Positions 9,657 through 17,973 of a stretch of DNA of 64,000 bases are shown here, piece by piece. Position 1 is the first letter of the stretch; each line of letters opens with the position of its first letter. The notes beneath the pieces are model-generated. The model made no database searches. It worked only from the letters and a program-made list of their open reading frames with translations, and was not told where the DNA came from. The position numbers were made by a program, and so were the translations under genes. Location: NCBI GenBank assembly GCA_016713825.1, contig JADJOJ010000007.1, forward strand, positions 1-64,000, written 5' to 3'. Source of the stretch: Candidatus Leptofilum gracile (GTDB lineage: Bacteria > Chloroflexota > Anaerolineae > Promineifilales > Promineifilaceae).

Positions 9657-10528
9657 AAACGATACAAATACCACCAGAGACACAAATCGTTGTGGATAAC
9701 AGCTGCTACAGTCGGCTGTTGACCGCCAGACTCCAGGGGAAGGCGCTAACGTTTTGTAATGAGGGAGATAATTACATGTTTACCTGCCGCAACTGTTTTG
9801 GGCTGGGCACGCTGACCTTTCGCGCCAGCAGCCGGGGGAAGGAGGAGTATATCCAGACGGCCTGTCCCGTCTGTGATCCCGAACTGGAAAGCGACAGAGT
9901 GACCTATCTGCTGTCGCAAAGTGGCTTGCAGCCAGAGGAATATGGCTGGACGGTTGAATACCTGGCCGAGGCGACGGGAAAAGCCCGCGCTGTCGCCACG
10001 GCCCGGCAGCTCATTGCCGCAGCGCCTCAACCGCAAGGGTGGGTTTCCTTATACGGACCCTACGGCGTGGGCAAGTCTGGTCTGATGAAAGCCACTGTCG
10101 CCGCCCTGTGCCGACTGGGTGTGCCGGCGCTCTACCGGCGAGCTGATGACATCCTCAGTGAGGCCAAAGCCGTTTTTAGCGAAGACCCGGCCGCCCAGGA
10201 CGCCAGCGAACAAGCGATAAAGGCCAGATACGGCCGTTACCCCTTCCTGGCCATTGACGAAGTAGACCGCATTGGCGATTCCGCCTGGTCCAGAGCCTTT
10301 CTCTTTGCCATTTTGGATGAACGGTACAACGTACGCCAGAAGCAGGCGACGATGATCGCGACCAACATGCTGCCGGGGCAGCTGACGCTGCACTTTGGCT
10401 ACCTGGCGGACAGGATGAAGGATGGTCAGCGCATCATTCTGGCTGGTGCCTCACTGCGGGGCAAAAGTCGCGAGGGTGGAGAAGCAGACGAGCCAGAGAA
10501 CCAGGAAACGGCCGCTGCCTGGCCCTGA
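9653..10528 (+). CDS. DnaC-like AAA+ helicase loader
   Basis: 291 residues. An N-terminal zinc-binding module (TCRNCFGLG ... TACPVCDPE) is followed by an AAA+ core with Walker A LYGPYGVGKSGL, Walker B FLAIDEVDRIG, and sensor segment TMIATNML, the arrangement of DnaC/DnaI/IstB loaders. Such proteins deliver replicative helicase onto melted DNA. IstB transposition helpers share the fold, but there is no IstA transposase here and the upstream gene is organizer-like, so replication is favoured. Translational coupling to the upstream gene by a 4-base overlap. The 3' end is overlapped on the opposite strand by the HTH gene at 10434-10769. Confidence 0.85.
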   Translation: MKTIQIPPETQIVVDNSCYSRLLTARLQGKALTFCNEGDNYMFTCRNCFGLGTLTFRASSRGKEEYIQTACPVCDPELESDRVTYLLSQSGLQPEEYGWTVEYLAEATGKARAVATARQLIAAAPQPQGWVSLYGPYGVGKSGLMKATVAALCRLGVPALYRRADDILSEAKAVFSEDPAAQDASEQAIKARYGRYPFLAIDEVDRIGDSAWSRAFLFAILDERYNVRQKQATMIATNMLPGQLTLHFGYLADRMKDGQRIILAGASLRGKSREGGEADEPENQETAAAWP

Positions 10529-10769
10529 GCTGTTTCACTAAACAAATAGCCGGTGAGGGAAATAAAGATTGGGTGTTGAAGCTATTCTTCTTTGCGCGGT
10601 CGGCCTTGTGGCGGGGCAGCTTCTTGAAGGCCTCTAGCTCTTCACGAGTAATGAGCCACTGCCAGCTGTATTGCTTGCCCAGCCGCCCCGAATTGCAAAA
10701 TTGAAGGACTCGGCGTCCCGAGACGCCCAGCTCTTTGGCCGCTTCTTTAATCGTTAAAAGCTCTGACAT
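10434..10769 (-). CDS. MerR-type HTH protein, candidate excisionase
   Basis: Residues 1-60 (LLTIKEAAKELGVSGRRVLQ, then WLITREELEAFKK) are a canonical helix-turn-helix-17/excisionase domain: an HTH followed by a short winged strand. Excisionases of integrative elements have this form and set the direction of integrase action. The remaining 50 residues run antisense through the end of the loader gene and may be read-through. It is the only small HTH gene between the replication genes and the integrase. A recombination directionality factor is likely but unproven, because serine integrases use diverse partners. Confidence 0.65.
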   Translation of the reverse strand: MSELLTIKEAAKELGVSGRRVLQFCNSGRLGKQYSWQWLITREELEAFKKLPRHKADRAKKNSFNTQSLFPSPAICLVKQLRARQRPFPGSLARLLLHPRDFCPAVRHQPE

Positions 10770-10825
10770 ACCGCCATTTTACTACCAGAAAATGAAAAAT
10801 TCCAAAACAGAAAGGTGGGGAAATG

Positions 10826-10855
10826 TTGTCAAAACTATACGAAAAATAGTATAAT
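10826..10855 (+). promoter_or_regulatory. Sigma-70-like promoter
   Basis: TTGTCA (10826-10831), 18-base spacer, TATAAT (10850-10855), in an AT-rich gap between the divergent HTH gene and the membrane-HTH gene (start 10967). The spacer contains a short ACTAT/ATAGT inverted repeat (10834-10850) that could be an operator. Confidence 0.6.
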
Positions 10856-10966
10856 TAAATTCCTCTTCCCAAACTTTTCTTAGTCACGTCCATCTTTTTT
10901 CATCTGGCTGCCGCAGCAGGCTTACCGCTGCTGTTGCCTGATGCTGCCAGACCAAAAGGAGAGTTT

Positions 10967-11779
10967 ATGAAGCAACCAAACTGGATGACCGATACCGAAC
11001 AATACGCCGATGCCTTGTTTGGCATGGTGGGCAATATTCTTACCGCCTCTATCAGCCGCCTGGCGCCATTTGTAGTGCCGTTGGCTCCCGCCTTTTTCTT
11101 TGCCCACAGCGTTTATGGCCAGGTATTGACCATGACGGATGACCAGCGGCTGGCGCTGACGCTGGCCGGGATTTCCGCGCTCGGGCTAGAAATTGTGGGG
11201 CTGATGGCCGCGCATCGGGCCGTAGAGTTTTACAGCAAAGGAGAGACGGGGAAAGCCAAAACGGCCGTGGCCATTACCGGCATTTACCTGGTCATTGGCA
11301 TTGGGGGCATCCTCTTGTTTGAGAACACCGACTTTAATGCCAAGGTGACTGGGGTGGTGATGTTCATCATCGCGGGCATGGTTTATCTGCTGCTGGGCTT
11401 AACCGAGGACAGCCGCAAGGCAGAACGTGAAGCGGCCGTGGCATTGGAGCAAGAAGAGGCGCGGGCAGCGGACCAGCTGGCCTGGGAACGACAGGTAGAG
11501 CTGGAGAAGGTTCGGCTGGACCATGAGTTAAAGCTAAAGCGAATGGAGACCAAAAAGCCAGCTCCGAGGACAGATATCCCGACAGTGAAGCCGACAGTTA
11601 CAGCCACAGATTGGCGAAAACTGGGTGAAGAGCAACGGCTCTCAATGGCCAACTACTCGACTGAACAAATTGTGAATCTGTATGGCGTTTCTGAACGAAC
11701 GGCGGAAAGATGGCAGGCTCGATCCCGGAAACTGTCGGCAACTGTCCCAAGCAATGGAGTGGTGCAGCAGAAAAATTGA
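10967..11779 (+). CDS. Membrane-anchored protein with C-terminal HTH
   Basis: 270 residues from the ATG at 10967, chosen because AAAGGAGAG sits just before it. Four hydrophobic spans fall in the first 150 residues (for example APFVVPLAPAFFFAH, ALTLAGISALGLEIVGLMAA, VAITGIYLVIGIGGILLF, GVVMFIIAGMVYLLLGL). A long charged coiled coil follows (AEREAAVALEQEEARAADQL ... LDHELKLKRME). The C-terminus is a helix-turn-helix: STEQIVNLYGVSERTAERW. The layout resembles DUF2637/Spd-like element proteins of actinomycetes with an added DNA-binding tail. A role in membrane-linked segregation or in sensing that controls integrase is possible; the integrase follows 71 bases downstream. Confidence 0.7.
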   Translation: MKQPNWMTDTEQYADALFGMVGNILTASISRLAPFVVPLAPAFFFAHSVYGQVLTMTDDQRLALTLAGISALGLEIVGLMAAHRAVEFYSKGETGKAKTAVAITGIYLVIGIGGILLFENTDFNAKVTGVVMFIIAGMVYLLLGLTEDSRKAEREAAVALEQEEARAADQLAWERQVELEKVRLDHELKLKRMETKKPAPRTDIPTVKPTVTATDWRKLGEEQRLSMANYSTEQIVNLYGVSERTAERWQARSRKLSATVPSNGVVQQKN

Positions 11780-11850
11780 AACATTTCAGGCCGATTTTGG
11801 TCAATGAAGTCGGTCCAAAAATCTCGTGTAGGGAAAAAGTGCATAAAAAA

Positions 11851-13500
11851 ATGAATACCAAAAGAAAACAACCACAAGCTATTTTATACGCAAGAGTTAG
11901 CACGAAACATCAAGAACAACATGGTTTTAGACTTTCAAAGCAGTTTGATGATATGCGTGCCTATGCAGCGCAAAATGGATTTCAGGTATTTGCTGAGTTT
12001 CAAGAAGCATATTCAGGAACAGTGCCATTTAGAAACAGACCTTTTGGTGCCAAGGTGTATGAAGCAATTGAGGCAGGCAAGATCGATGCGGTTATCGTTC
12101 ATGAACTAGACCGTGCGGCCCGTGGCGATACCAGTTATGAAATGCCTATCGATTTTTTGGTTTTCTGGCGCGATTTGCAGGAAGCGGATGTAGAACTACA
12201 TAGTTGTGATGAAGGATTAGTAAAAGACGGTATCGTCACATTGGTAGAAGCTTGGCAGTCTAATGAGGATAACCGTAAGCGTCGTAAGCGGTCAATGCAG
12301 GGGCGGCGGGAAAAAATCAACAAAGGGTATTTTCCAGGTAATGGTCCTCGCTGTTATGGCTACGAGATTGTAGGAAATAAGAAGGATACTCGTTTGGAAA
12401 TCTATGAAAAAGAAGCAGAAATAGTCCGGCTAATTTTTAACTGGTATGCTCATCAACGATTGGGGGTTACAGAGATTTGTAGACGCCTTACTGAGATGCG
12501 TGTTTTATCATATGGCGATAAGCATAATAAAGGTAAAAAGCGAGGGACGGGTGAGTGGACACCGGGGCAAATTTATTCGATTTTAAAGCGTGAAACATAC
12601 CGAGGCGTCTGGTATGCATACCGATATAAAATGGTCAAAATAAAGGGAGAACGCCATAAAAAGCGTGTAAGCCGACCAAAAAGTGAACACGTTGCTATTG
12701 CCGTACCAGCGATTATTGATGATGAAACCTGGGAAAAAGCACAAGCCTATCTTAAACGCGGGCGACAGATGTCAAGACGCAATAATAAAAGCCATGAATA
12801 TTTGCTTGCCCGGAGGGCAAAGTGTAGATGTGGCTACCACATACAAGGTAAGCCATGCCACGCAAGGGGCAAGATATATCTATATTATCGTTGTAATGGC
12901 AAATATAACGATCGCACAGTGGGAGAGTGCAATCTATCTTTGTTCCGGGTTGAGAAGGTTGACGCGGCTGTATGGGCATGGGTATTTAGCCTTATAACCG
13001 ATCCAGAACGAATGCTCAAAGGCTGGCGTGATTCACAGCAGGAAGCGCAGACTGCAAATGCACCATTGCTGCATGAATTAAAACAGGTCAAATTATTACT
13101 TGAAGAAAACGAAGTCGGAGCAAAAAAGCTAGTTGATTTGTATCTCGCCGGTAAATTTGACATGAAAATACTGGATGATAAGAAAGCAGAGCTCGATAAA
13201 CTCATTCACGATCTCAAAATTCGCAAAGATGAAATAGAACAGGTTGTTGTTCAGCGTACTGTTAGCGATGAGGAAATTACGGATTTTATGAAGTATGCAG
13301 AAAGCATATCTGGGTATCTAAATGGGGAAGTGGATTTCGAAATTAAGCGTCAGGTTTTGGAGCTATTAGATTTAACGGCTATCTTTTCAGAAGAGGAAGA
13401 TGGGCAAATAATCTATGTTACATGTCATATAGGGAAGGAGCGTTTGTCAGTTAACAACCCTCTTGATTGTAGTTGCCCAAACCAAAGCCGATGGTGGTGA
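11851..13500 (+). CDS. Large serine integrase/recombinase
   Basis: About 549 residues from ATG 11851; the frame is open earlier, but that part overlaps the previous gene. Catalytic N-terminal domain with LYARVSTKHQEQHG (Ser nucleophile in RVS) and HELDRAARGDTSYE, recombinase domain (GYFPGNGPRCYGYEI, GTGEWTPGQIYSILKR), zinc ribbon (CRCGYHIQGKPC ... YYRCNGKYNDRTVGEC), coiled-coil tail. Such enzymes join attP and attB through a Ser-DNA intermediate. The gene is clearly more AT-rich than its neighbours and has no ACGGCCGT. Its last 12 or so codons (from about 13,465) lie in host vWA sequence, so the protein's tail is different in the excised circle. Confidence 0.95.
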   Translation: MNTKRKQPQAILYARVSTKHQEQHGFRLSKQFDDMRAYAAQNGFQVFAEFQEAYSGTVPFRNRPFGAKVYEAIEAGKIDAVIVHELDRAARGDTSYEMPIDFLVFWRDLQEADVELHSCDEGLVKDGIVTLVEAWQSNEDNRKRRKRSMQGRREKINKGYFPGNGPRCYGYEIVGNKKDTRLEIYEKEAEIVRLIFNWYAHQRLGVTEICRRLTEMRVLSYGDKHNKGKKRGTGEWTPGQIYSILKRETYRGVWYAYRYKMVKIKGERHKKRVSRPKSEHVAIAVPAIIDDETWEKAQAYLKRGRQMSRRNNKSHEYLLARRAKCRCGYHIQGKPCHARGKIYLYYRCNGKYNDRTVGECNLSLFRVEKVDAAVWAWVFSLITDPERMLKGWRDSQQEAQTANAPLLHELKQVKLLLEENEVGAKKLVDLYLAGKFDMKILDDKKAELDKLIHDLKIRKDEIEQVVVQRTVSDEEITDFMKYAESISGYLNGEVDFEIKRQVLELLDLTAIFSEEEDGQIIYVTCHIGKERLSVNNPLDCSCPNQSRWW

Positions 13501-14576
13501 GTTGGATGCCGGCATCGGCGTAGCCACGAATTTGGGCGGCAATGCCGTCGGCGCTGGTGTTGCCCACGTTGGCCACGCCGTCGCTGGCCAGGATGACGCG
13601 ATTGATGCCGTCAAATTTGTAGGCGCGGTTGGCCTGTTCATGTACCGAGCAGCAGACCCGCTTCCAGGTTGGTGGAGCCTTCCGTTTCCAGCGAGTAGAT
13701 GGCGTTGAGAATGGTGTTGCGGTCGGAGCCATTGGTGGGAGGCAGCACCACGCGGGCATCACTGCCGTAGACGACGATGCCGATGGTGTCGTCGGCGCGC
13801 ATCCGGTTGACCAGGATTTCCAGCGATTGCTTGACCAGGCCAAGGCGGTTTTCCTGGGCCATAGAGCCGGAGACATCAATCACAAAGACGAGGTTGGCAG
13901 ACGGCCGTACTTCCTCTGAACTCTCGTATCCCTGCACGCCAATCCGCAAGAAATAGGTGCCATCGGTGTGGAACGGGCTGGGCGCGCCGTCGGCGTAGAC
14001 GGCAAAAGCGGTGTTGGGCGGAATCTGGTACCCCTGTTCAAACGAGTTCACAAATTCCTCTACGCGGATCGCTTCGGCAGGCGGCTGGAGGCCATCTTGC
14101 AGGTAGCGGCGGGCAATGCTGTAGCTGCCGGTGTCCACGTCCAGCGAAAAGGTGGAGAGATTGTCTACTTCGGTGAGAATGTATGGATTGACGCCGTACT
14201 CTTCAAAAAACATGGCGGAAGGCGTGGCCTCTACGCGGGGCGTGGGCGGTTCTTCTGGCGTGGTGCCACCAGCGGGCGCGGTGGCCAGCGGTGCAGGGGC
14301 AGACTCGGCATCGGCCGCTGTGCCTTCAAAACTTTGTTCCACGGGCATTTCTGCTTCAACTTCAAAATTTTCGGTAACAGTTTCCGTGACGACGCGAGTC
14401 ACCACGACGGGTTGCCCTTCGACGGCGATGGCGTCGCTGCTTGTGTCGGCTTCTTCGCTGGTTTCTTCCACAGCAATGGGGCGAATATCTGCAGGGGATT
14501 CTGCCCCACCGCAGGCGACGAGCAGCAGGGCGGCAATGAGCAAGAATAAAATGGAGCGTTTTGTGTACAGTTTCAT
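13451..14576 (-). pseudogene. vWA-domain lipoprotein, disrupted by the element
   Basis: Signal peptide with lipobox (LLLVACGGAES) and a Ser/Thr/Glu-rich linker, then the YfbK-like N-terminal region (FFEEYGVNPYILTEVDNLST) and a von Willebrand A domain with MIDAS residues (VFVIDVSGSMA). Relatives are surface Ca-activated-channel-like proteins. Two defects: a frameshift near 13,640 (AGLLLG then EQANRAYKFDGINRVILASDG in the next frame), and loss of everything after GNYN at about 13,465, where the mobile element begins. The missing 3' part should lie left of the element. Divergent from the glycosidase gene at 14756. Confidence 0.85.
13455..13472. other. Right attachment junction of the element
   Basis: The host vWA reading frame matches its family up to GFGLGNYN and then turns into QEGC-stop, while the plus-strand integrase frame crosses the same point. 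The crossover is therefore within about 13,458-13,468. The exact core needs the left junction, which is outside the window. Confidence 0.65.
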
Positions 14577-14755
14577 GATGGGTTCCTTTTAACGAGAATC
14601 TTTGGTCATTAAATTTTGGCGTTTTGTGTATACACTTGGCTCTATAACGACGGCCGTTTCCATTTAGTTCCCGCGTTTTTGTAAAAAGTGAAAAGTGATA
14701 AGCAAACAGTGAAAAGAAGTGGGGGTGGGCGGTTTGTGGTTTAGAATGGGCGGCT
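14577..14755. promoter_or_regulatory. Divergent intergenic region
   Basis: A 179-bp gap between the divergent vWA and glycosidase genes. It must hold both promoters; I see no well-scoring boxes, only one ACGGCCGT copy near 14,650. Confidence 0.3.
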
Positions 14756-16051
14756 ATGATTTTGCGCTTAAAAAGAATTATCTTTGTTGTACTTGTTTTG
14801 GGATTGATTGCTTGTGGCGAAGGTGACGTAGCGGAAACGGCCGTTCCCCTCCCCACCAGTTTGCCCACAGCTGCCCCGGAAAGCTTGCCGACGGCTGCGG
14901 TTTTTGTGGGGGAAACGGCCGTTGCGCCAACGGCCGTTGCGCCAACGGCCACTGCCACCCCCACCCAAATCCCAACGCTTACCCCCACGCCCACCCATCC
15001 AAACTACAGCGGCCCGACCCTCAACCGCAGCGACATCGGCGTGCAGGTTTATTTGCACCGCGTAAACGTGCCCGCGCTGGTGGCGCAGCTGAACGAACTA
15101 GGCGTGGGCTGGGTGAAGGCCCAGGTGTCGTGGAAGTTGTTCCAGCCGTACCCAGACCAGCTTTCTGAAGAGCGTTTTGCCGATTTGGATGCGCTGGTGG
15201 CCCAGGCCAACGCCAGCGGCATCCGCGTGCTGCTGGGCGTGGCCAAAGCGCCCGAGTGGAGCCGCCCCATCACCGAACAGGACGGCCCGCCAGGCGACTA
15301 CGCCCTCTACCGCGACTTTATGCAGCTTTTGGCCAGGCGCTACGCCGGGCAGGTGGCGGCCTACGAGCTGTGGAACGAGCCAAATTTACAGCGCGAATGG
15401 TACGGCACGCCGCTGGATGCCGCTGATCTGGTCGCCTTGATTCACGCCGGGGCCGAGGGGGTGCGGGCTGGCGATCCGGCTGCGCTGGTGATTAGCGGCG
15501 CACCGGCAGTGACGGGCATTAACGATGGAATCGTGGCGATTGACGACCGGGTTTACTTCCGGGGCATGCTGGCAGCGGGCGTGGCGGAGGTGGTGGATGG
15601 CTTTGGCGTGCATCCGTATGGCTGGGCCAATCCGCCAGAGGCCACGTTTGCCAATCCAGATTTAACGGTGCCCAGCCACAACAACCATCCCAGCTTCTTT
15701 TTCCAGGACACGTTGGTGGATTACGGCCGTTTACTCACAGAATTTGGCGTGGCAGAGAAGCCAATGTGGGTCACCGAGTTTGGCTGGGGTAGCTTTGAAA
15801 CGTTTAGCCAGCCGCCCCCGCCTGGCGCAGAATTTATGAACAACGTCACCGAATGGCAGCAGGCAGTTTACACGCAAAACGCCTACGCTTTGGCGCACGA
15901 AATGGCTCAGGTTGGCCCGCTGATTTTGTGGAACTTGAACTTTGCCCCCTGGTTGGGCGCTGCGTTTAGCGAATCGGGCTACAGTTTATTGCGGCCCGAT
16001 GGCTCACCACGGCCAGCCTATTTTGCCCTGGCGGCCCTGCCTAAGGAGTAG
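14756..16051 (+). CDS. Clan GH-A glycoside hydrolase-like lipoprotein
   Basis: 431 residues. Lipoprotein signal with lipobox LGLIAC (residues 15-20), then a Pro/Thr-rich linker (TATATPTQIPTLTPTPTH), so the enzyme is probably tethered outside the membrane. The catalytic TIM barrel shows YELWNEPNLQ (acid/base Glu in NEP) and MWVTEFGWGS (nucleophile Glu), the paired motifs of clan GH-A (GH5/GH39/GH53-like). HPYGWANPPE and GIRVLLGVAKAPEWS also fit. The substrate cannot be told from sequence. The 3' end overlaps the convergent greA by 11 bases. Confidence 0.85.
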   Translation: MILRLKRIIFVVLVLGLIACGEGDVAETAVPLPTSLPTAAPESLPTAAVFVGETAVAPTAVAPTATATPTQIPTLTPTPTHPNYSGPTLNRSDIGVQVYLHRVNVPALVAQLNELGVGWVKAQVSWKLFQPYPDQLSEERFADLDALVAQANASGIRVLLGVAKAPEWSRPITEQDGPPGDYALYRDFMQLLARRYAGQVAAYELWNEPNLQREWYGTPLDAADLVALIHAGAEGVRAGDPAALVISGAPAVTGINDGIVAIDDRVYFRGMLAAGVAEVVDGFGVHPYGWANPPEATFANPDLTVPSHNNHPSFFFQDTLVDYGRLLTEFGVAEKPMWVTEFGWGSFETFSQPPPPGAEFMNNVTEWQQAVYTQNAYALAHEMAQVGPLILWNLNFAPWLGAAFSESGYSLLRPDGSPRPAYFALAALPKE

Positions 16052-16537
16052 CAGCAGCTCGTTTGCGCGGCGAGACGGCCAGCACCCGGTACTGAATCTC
16101 CCCAACTGGCGCATGCACCACAATCTCATCCCCGACCAGATGATTGAGCAGCGCCGCGCCCAGTGGCGATTCATTGGAGATGAAGCCGTGGCTGGGGTCT
16201 GCTTCTGCTTTGCCAACGATGGTGTACTGCTCAATTTCCCCGTCGCAATCTTGCAGGGTGACGGTTTCACCAATGTTGACGACGTTGTCTTCGTTGCCGG
16301 GATCGATGAGTTGGGCGTGGTCGAGGTGTACTGGAGTTCGAGGATACGGCCGTCTAAAAACGCCAGTTCCGCTTCGATGAGCATATACTCGGTCTGGTCC
16401 ATCCAGTCGCCATTGCCTTTGGCCTCCTGCATCTGCTCCACCATTTGCGGCCGTTTGACCTTACGCAAATAATCCAACTCTTTTTGCAAGTCCGCGATGC
16501 CTTGCCTGGTGATAAAAATCGGTTGTTCCGTAACCAT
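16041..16537 (-). CDS. greA: Transcription elongation factor GreA (frameshifted)
   Basis: GreA rescues backtracked RNA polymerase by stimulating transcript cleavage. N-terminal coiled coil: FITRQGIADLQKELDYLRKV, with tip acidic residues in GDWMDQTEYMLIEAELAF. After a frameshift near 16,326-16,330 the C-terminal FKBP-like domain reads in the next frame: LDHAQLIDPGNEDNVVNIG, VTLQDCDGEIEQYTIVGKAE, GFISNESPLGAALLNHLVGD, ending SPRKRAAATP. With the shift repaired the length (about 165) is normal for the family. A single lost base in an otherwise perfect gene suggests an assembly error. Confidence 0.9.
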
Positions 16538-16563
16538 AATTCATTCCCCCTAGCCAACGCTCA

Positions 16564-17043
16564 TCATCTCTTCCACACGTGTCGCTTCGTGGTTTTGCTG
16601 CTGGGGGCGACCCTGACCAGCAGTACCGGCACCGTTGCCTTGCGCAAAACCTGGTCGGTTACGCTGCCAAAAACCCAGCGCATTAGCCCGCCGCGGCCGT
16701 GGGTGCTCATCACAATGGTGTCAATTGCCCGCTCGTCCGCAGTGTGCAAAATCGCTTCGGCGGGCGGTTCGCCTACGACCAGATGAATATCTACATGAAA
16801 ACCGGCATCCAACAGGGCACGCTGTTTGCTTTGCAGATACGCTTTGGTTTCCTGTTCCTGGTTTTGGCTGAGGTTGTCGTACAGTTCGGCGAAATCGATG
16901 CCTTCGCCAATAAAGTACGGGATGTGTACGGCCGAAATCAGGGTGATTTTACTGCGGAATTTGTTGGCACTGGCCGTTGCCATCGGTAAGGCAGCTTCAG
17001 ACAGATCAGACCCATCTAGTGGAACTAACAAATGATCAAACAT
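16564..17043 (-). CDS. Universal stress protein (UspA family)
   Basis: 159 residues of one Usp domain: HLLVPLDGSDLSEAALPMA at the N-terminus, DTIVMSTHGRGGLMRWVFGS with the ATP-binding G-x2-G-x9-G(S) signature near residues 125-140, and the final strand ATVPVLLVRV. ATP-binding Usp proteins are stress-induced homodimers of the cytoplasm. It lies 26 bases upstream of greA on the same strand, so the two may be co-transcribed. Confidence 0.92.
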   Translation of the reverse strand: MFDHLLVPLDGSDLSEAALPMATASANKFRSKITLISAVHIPYFIGEGIDFAELYDNLSQNQEQETKAYLQSKQRALLDAGFHVDIHLVVGEPPAEAILHTADERAIDTIVMSTHGRGGLMRWVFGSVTDQVLRKATVPVLLVRVAPSSKTTKRHVWKR

Positions 17044-17173
17044 GTTCGGCCTCCCAAATCAAAACGAGAGCACTGCCCCAGGCAGAGCAGATAGCTGGCT
17101 CTCCTCCCTTGCTTCGTACAGCAGGCTTTGTATAACCAGCTGTTCTTAGTAAGCGTCCAACAATAATGTCCCT

Positions 17174-17338
17174 TTAGCGATCCCGTTTACCTTGCTTTTG
17201 GCGCGATTTTTTCTTTTTATTTTCCATTTTGCTGCGCTTGTTGGCCTTCGCCTTTTCTGCCTTGTGTTTGTGTACACGTTCTTTCTTCTTGCGAATGCGC
17301 CTCGGCTTTTTCTTGAGCAATGCCTCATCGTTACTCAT
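17174..17338 (-). CDS. Very basic 54-residue protein
   Basis: Starts MSNDEALLKKKPRRIRKKK, ends KKKSRQKQGKRDR; nearly half the residues are Lys or Arg, with a helical coiled-coil-like pattern. A strong ribosome site (GGAGGAG) stands 4-10 bases before the ATG, which supports real translation. Such small basic proteins often bind nucleic acid or the ribosome; nothing more can be said. The 60-residue reading in the neighbouring frame (17146-17328) has no ribosome site and is a shadow. Confidence 0.6.
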   Translation of the reverse strand: MSNDEALLKKKPRRIRKKKERVHKHKAEKAKANKRSKMENKKKKSRQKQGKRDR

Positions 17339-17973
17339 GATTCTCCTCCAGGATCAAAAACAGTCGTGCCGTCAGGTAGGTGACGCAAGGGGCATACCTT
17401 ATGTGAACAGGATAAATTTGATGGGGTGCCTGCGGACAGTAACAAAGGGAACCAAAAGCCCTGATAAAAATCAGGTTCTTTGGTATTTCCTGGGGTTTTC
17501 AACGAATTGACGCGAATTATCACGAAAATTCGCGTCAATTCGGGCTAATTCGGGGCAAAAAATAGGTTAACCCCGCCAAATCCTAAAGACCCCAAAATCA
17601 TAGCCTTTCGGGCAGATTTCCCTGGAAACGTCGCCCCAGCAAAGCTGGCCGAGGAATAACCGGGTGAGCCGTTTGCCCCAAATCGCGCCGCAAACTATCA
17701 TTCTGGTACTAGCTACTTATCGCTTTCTGAATTGGACACGGATGACTCTACTGAAAAAAGGGTGATTTCACCGCAGAAGCGCGAAGATCGCAGAGATTTT
17801 TCTCTGGTTATCTTTAAAACGCTGCGTCCTTTGCGTCTTTGCGGTTTGTTTTTTCAGTGGGCTCACGGATTTACACAGATTAACGCTGATTTTGGCTATC
17901 ATCTGTGAAAAACAGTGTTTATCAGCGTCCAATTTTCTTTTCTAGCCAAACTGATATGTAGCAAGATTCTGGT
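17339..17973. repeat. Gene-free stretch with intergenic repeats
   Basis: About 630 bp without a gene. It holds a perfect 16-bp inverted repeat, CGAATTGACGCGAATT (17503-17518) / AATTCGCGTCAATTCG (17527-17542). Between about 17,765 and 17,935 is a mosaic of the dispersed motif family containing CTTTGCGTCTTTGCGG and ACACAGATTAACGCTGAT, which recurs at 26.3, 35.1, 43.8 and 63.7 kb. Confidence 0.6.

Larger units (their letters stand above)
1..13465. mobile_element. Integrated conjugative/mobilizable element (right part)
   Basis: A continuous block of plasmid-type functions: RadC/JAB protein, relaxase-like HxH protein, VirD4/TraG coupling ATPase, replisome-organizer and DnaC-like loader, small HTH candidate excisionase, and a large serine integrase at the extreme right. 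Right of about 13,465 the sequence becomes a host vWA lipoprotein gene broken exactly where the integrase ends, so this is the right boundary. The left boundary is not in the window. The host octamer ACGGCCGT is about three times rarer here than to the right. No mating-pair ATPase or VirB4 homologue is visible, so self-transfer cannot be judged from this part. Confidence 0.8.

Noticed and set aside
14362..14994. 210-residue minus-strand frame across the divergent gap
   Set aside because: It reads the TP-linker of the glycosidase in reverse (GVGVSVGIWVGVAVAVGATA) and crosses both start regions; low-complexity shadow.
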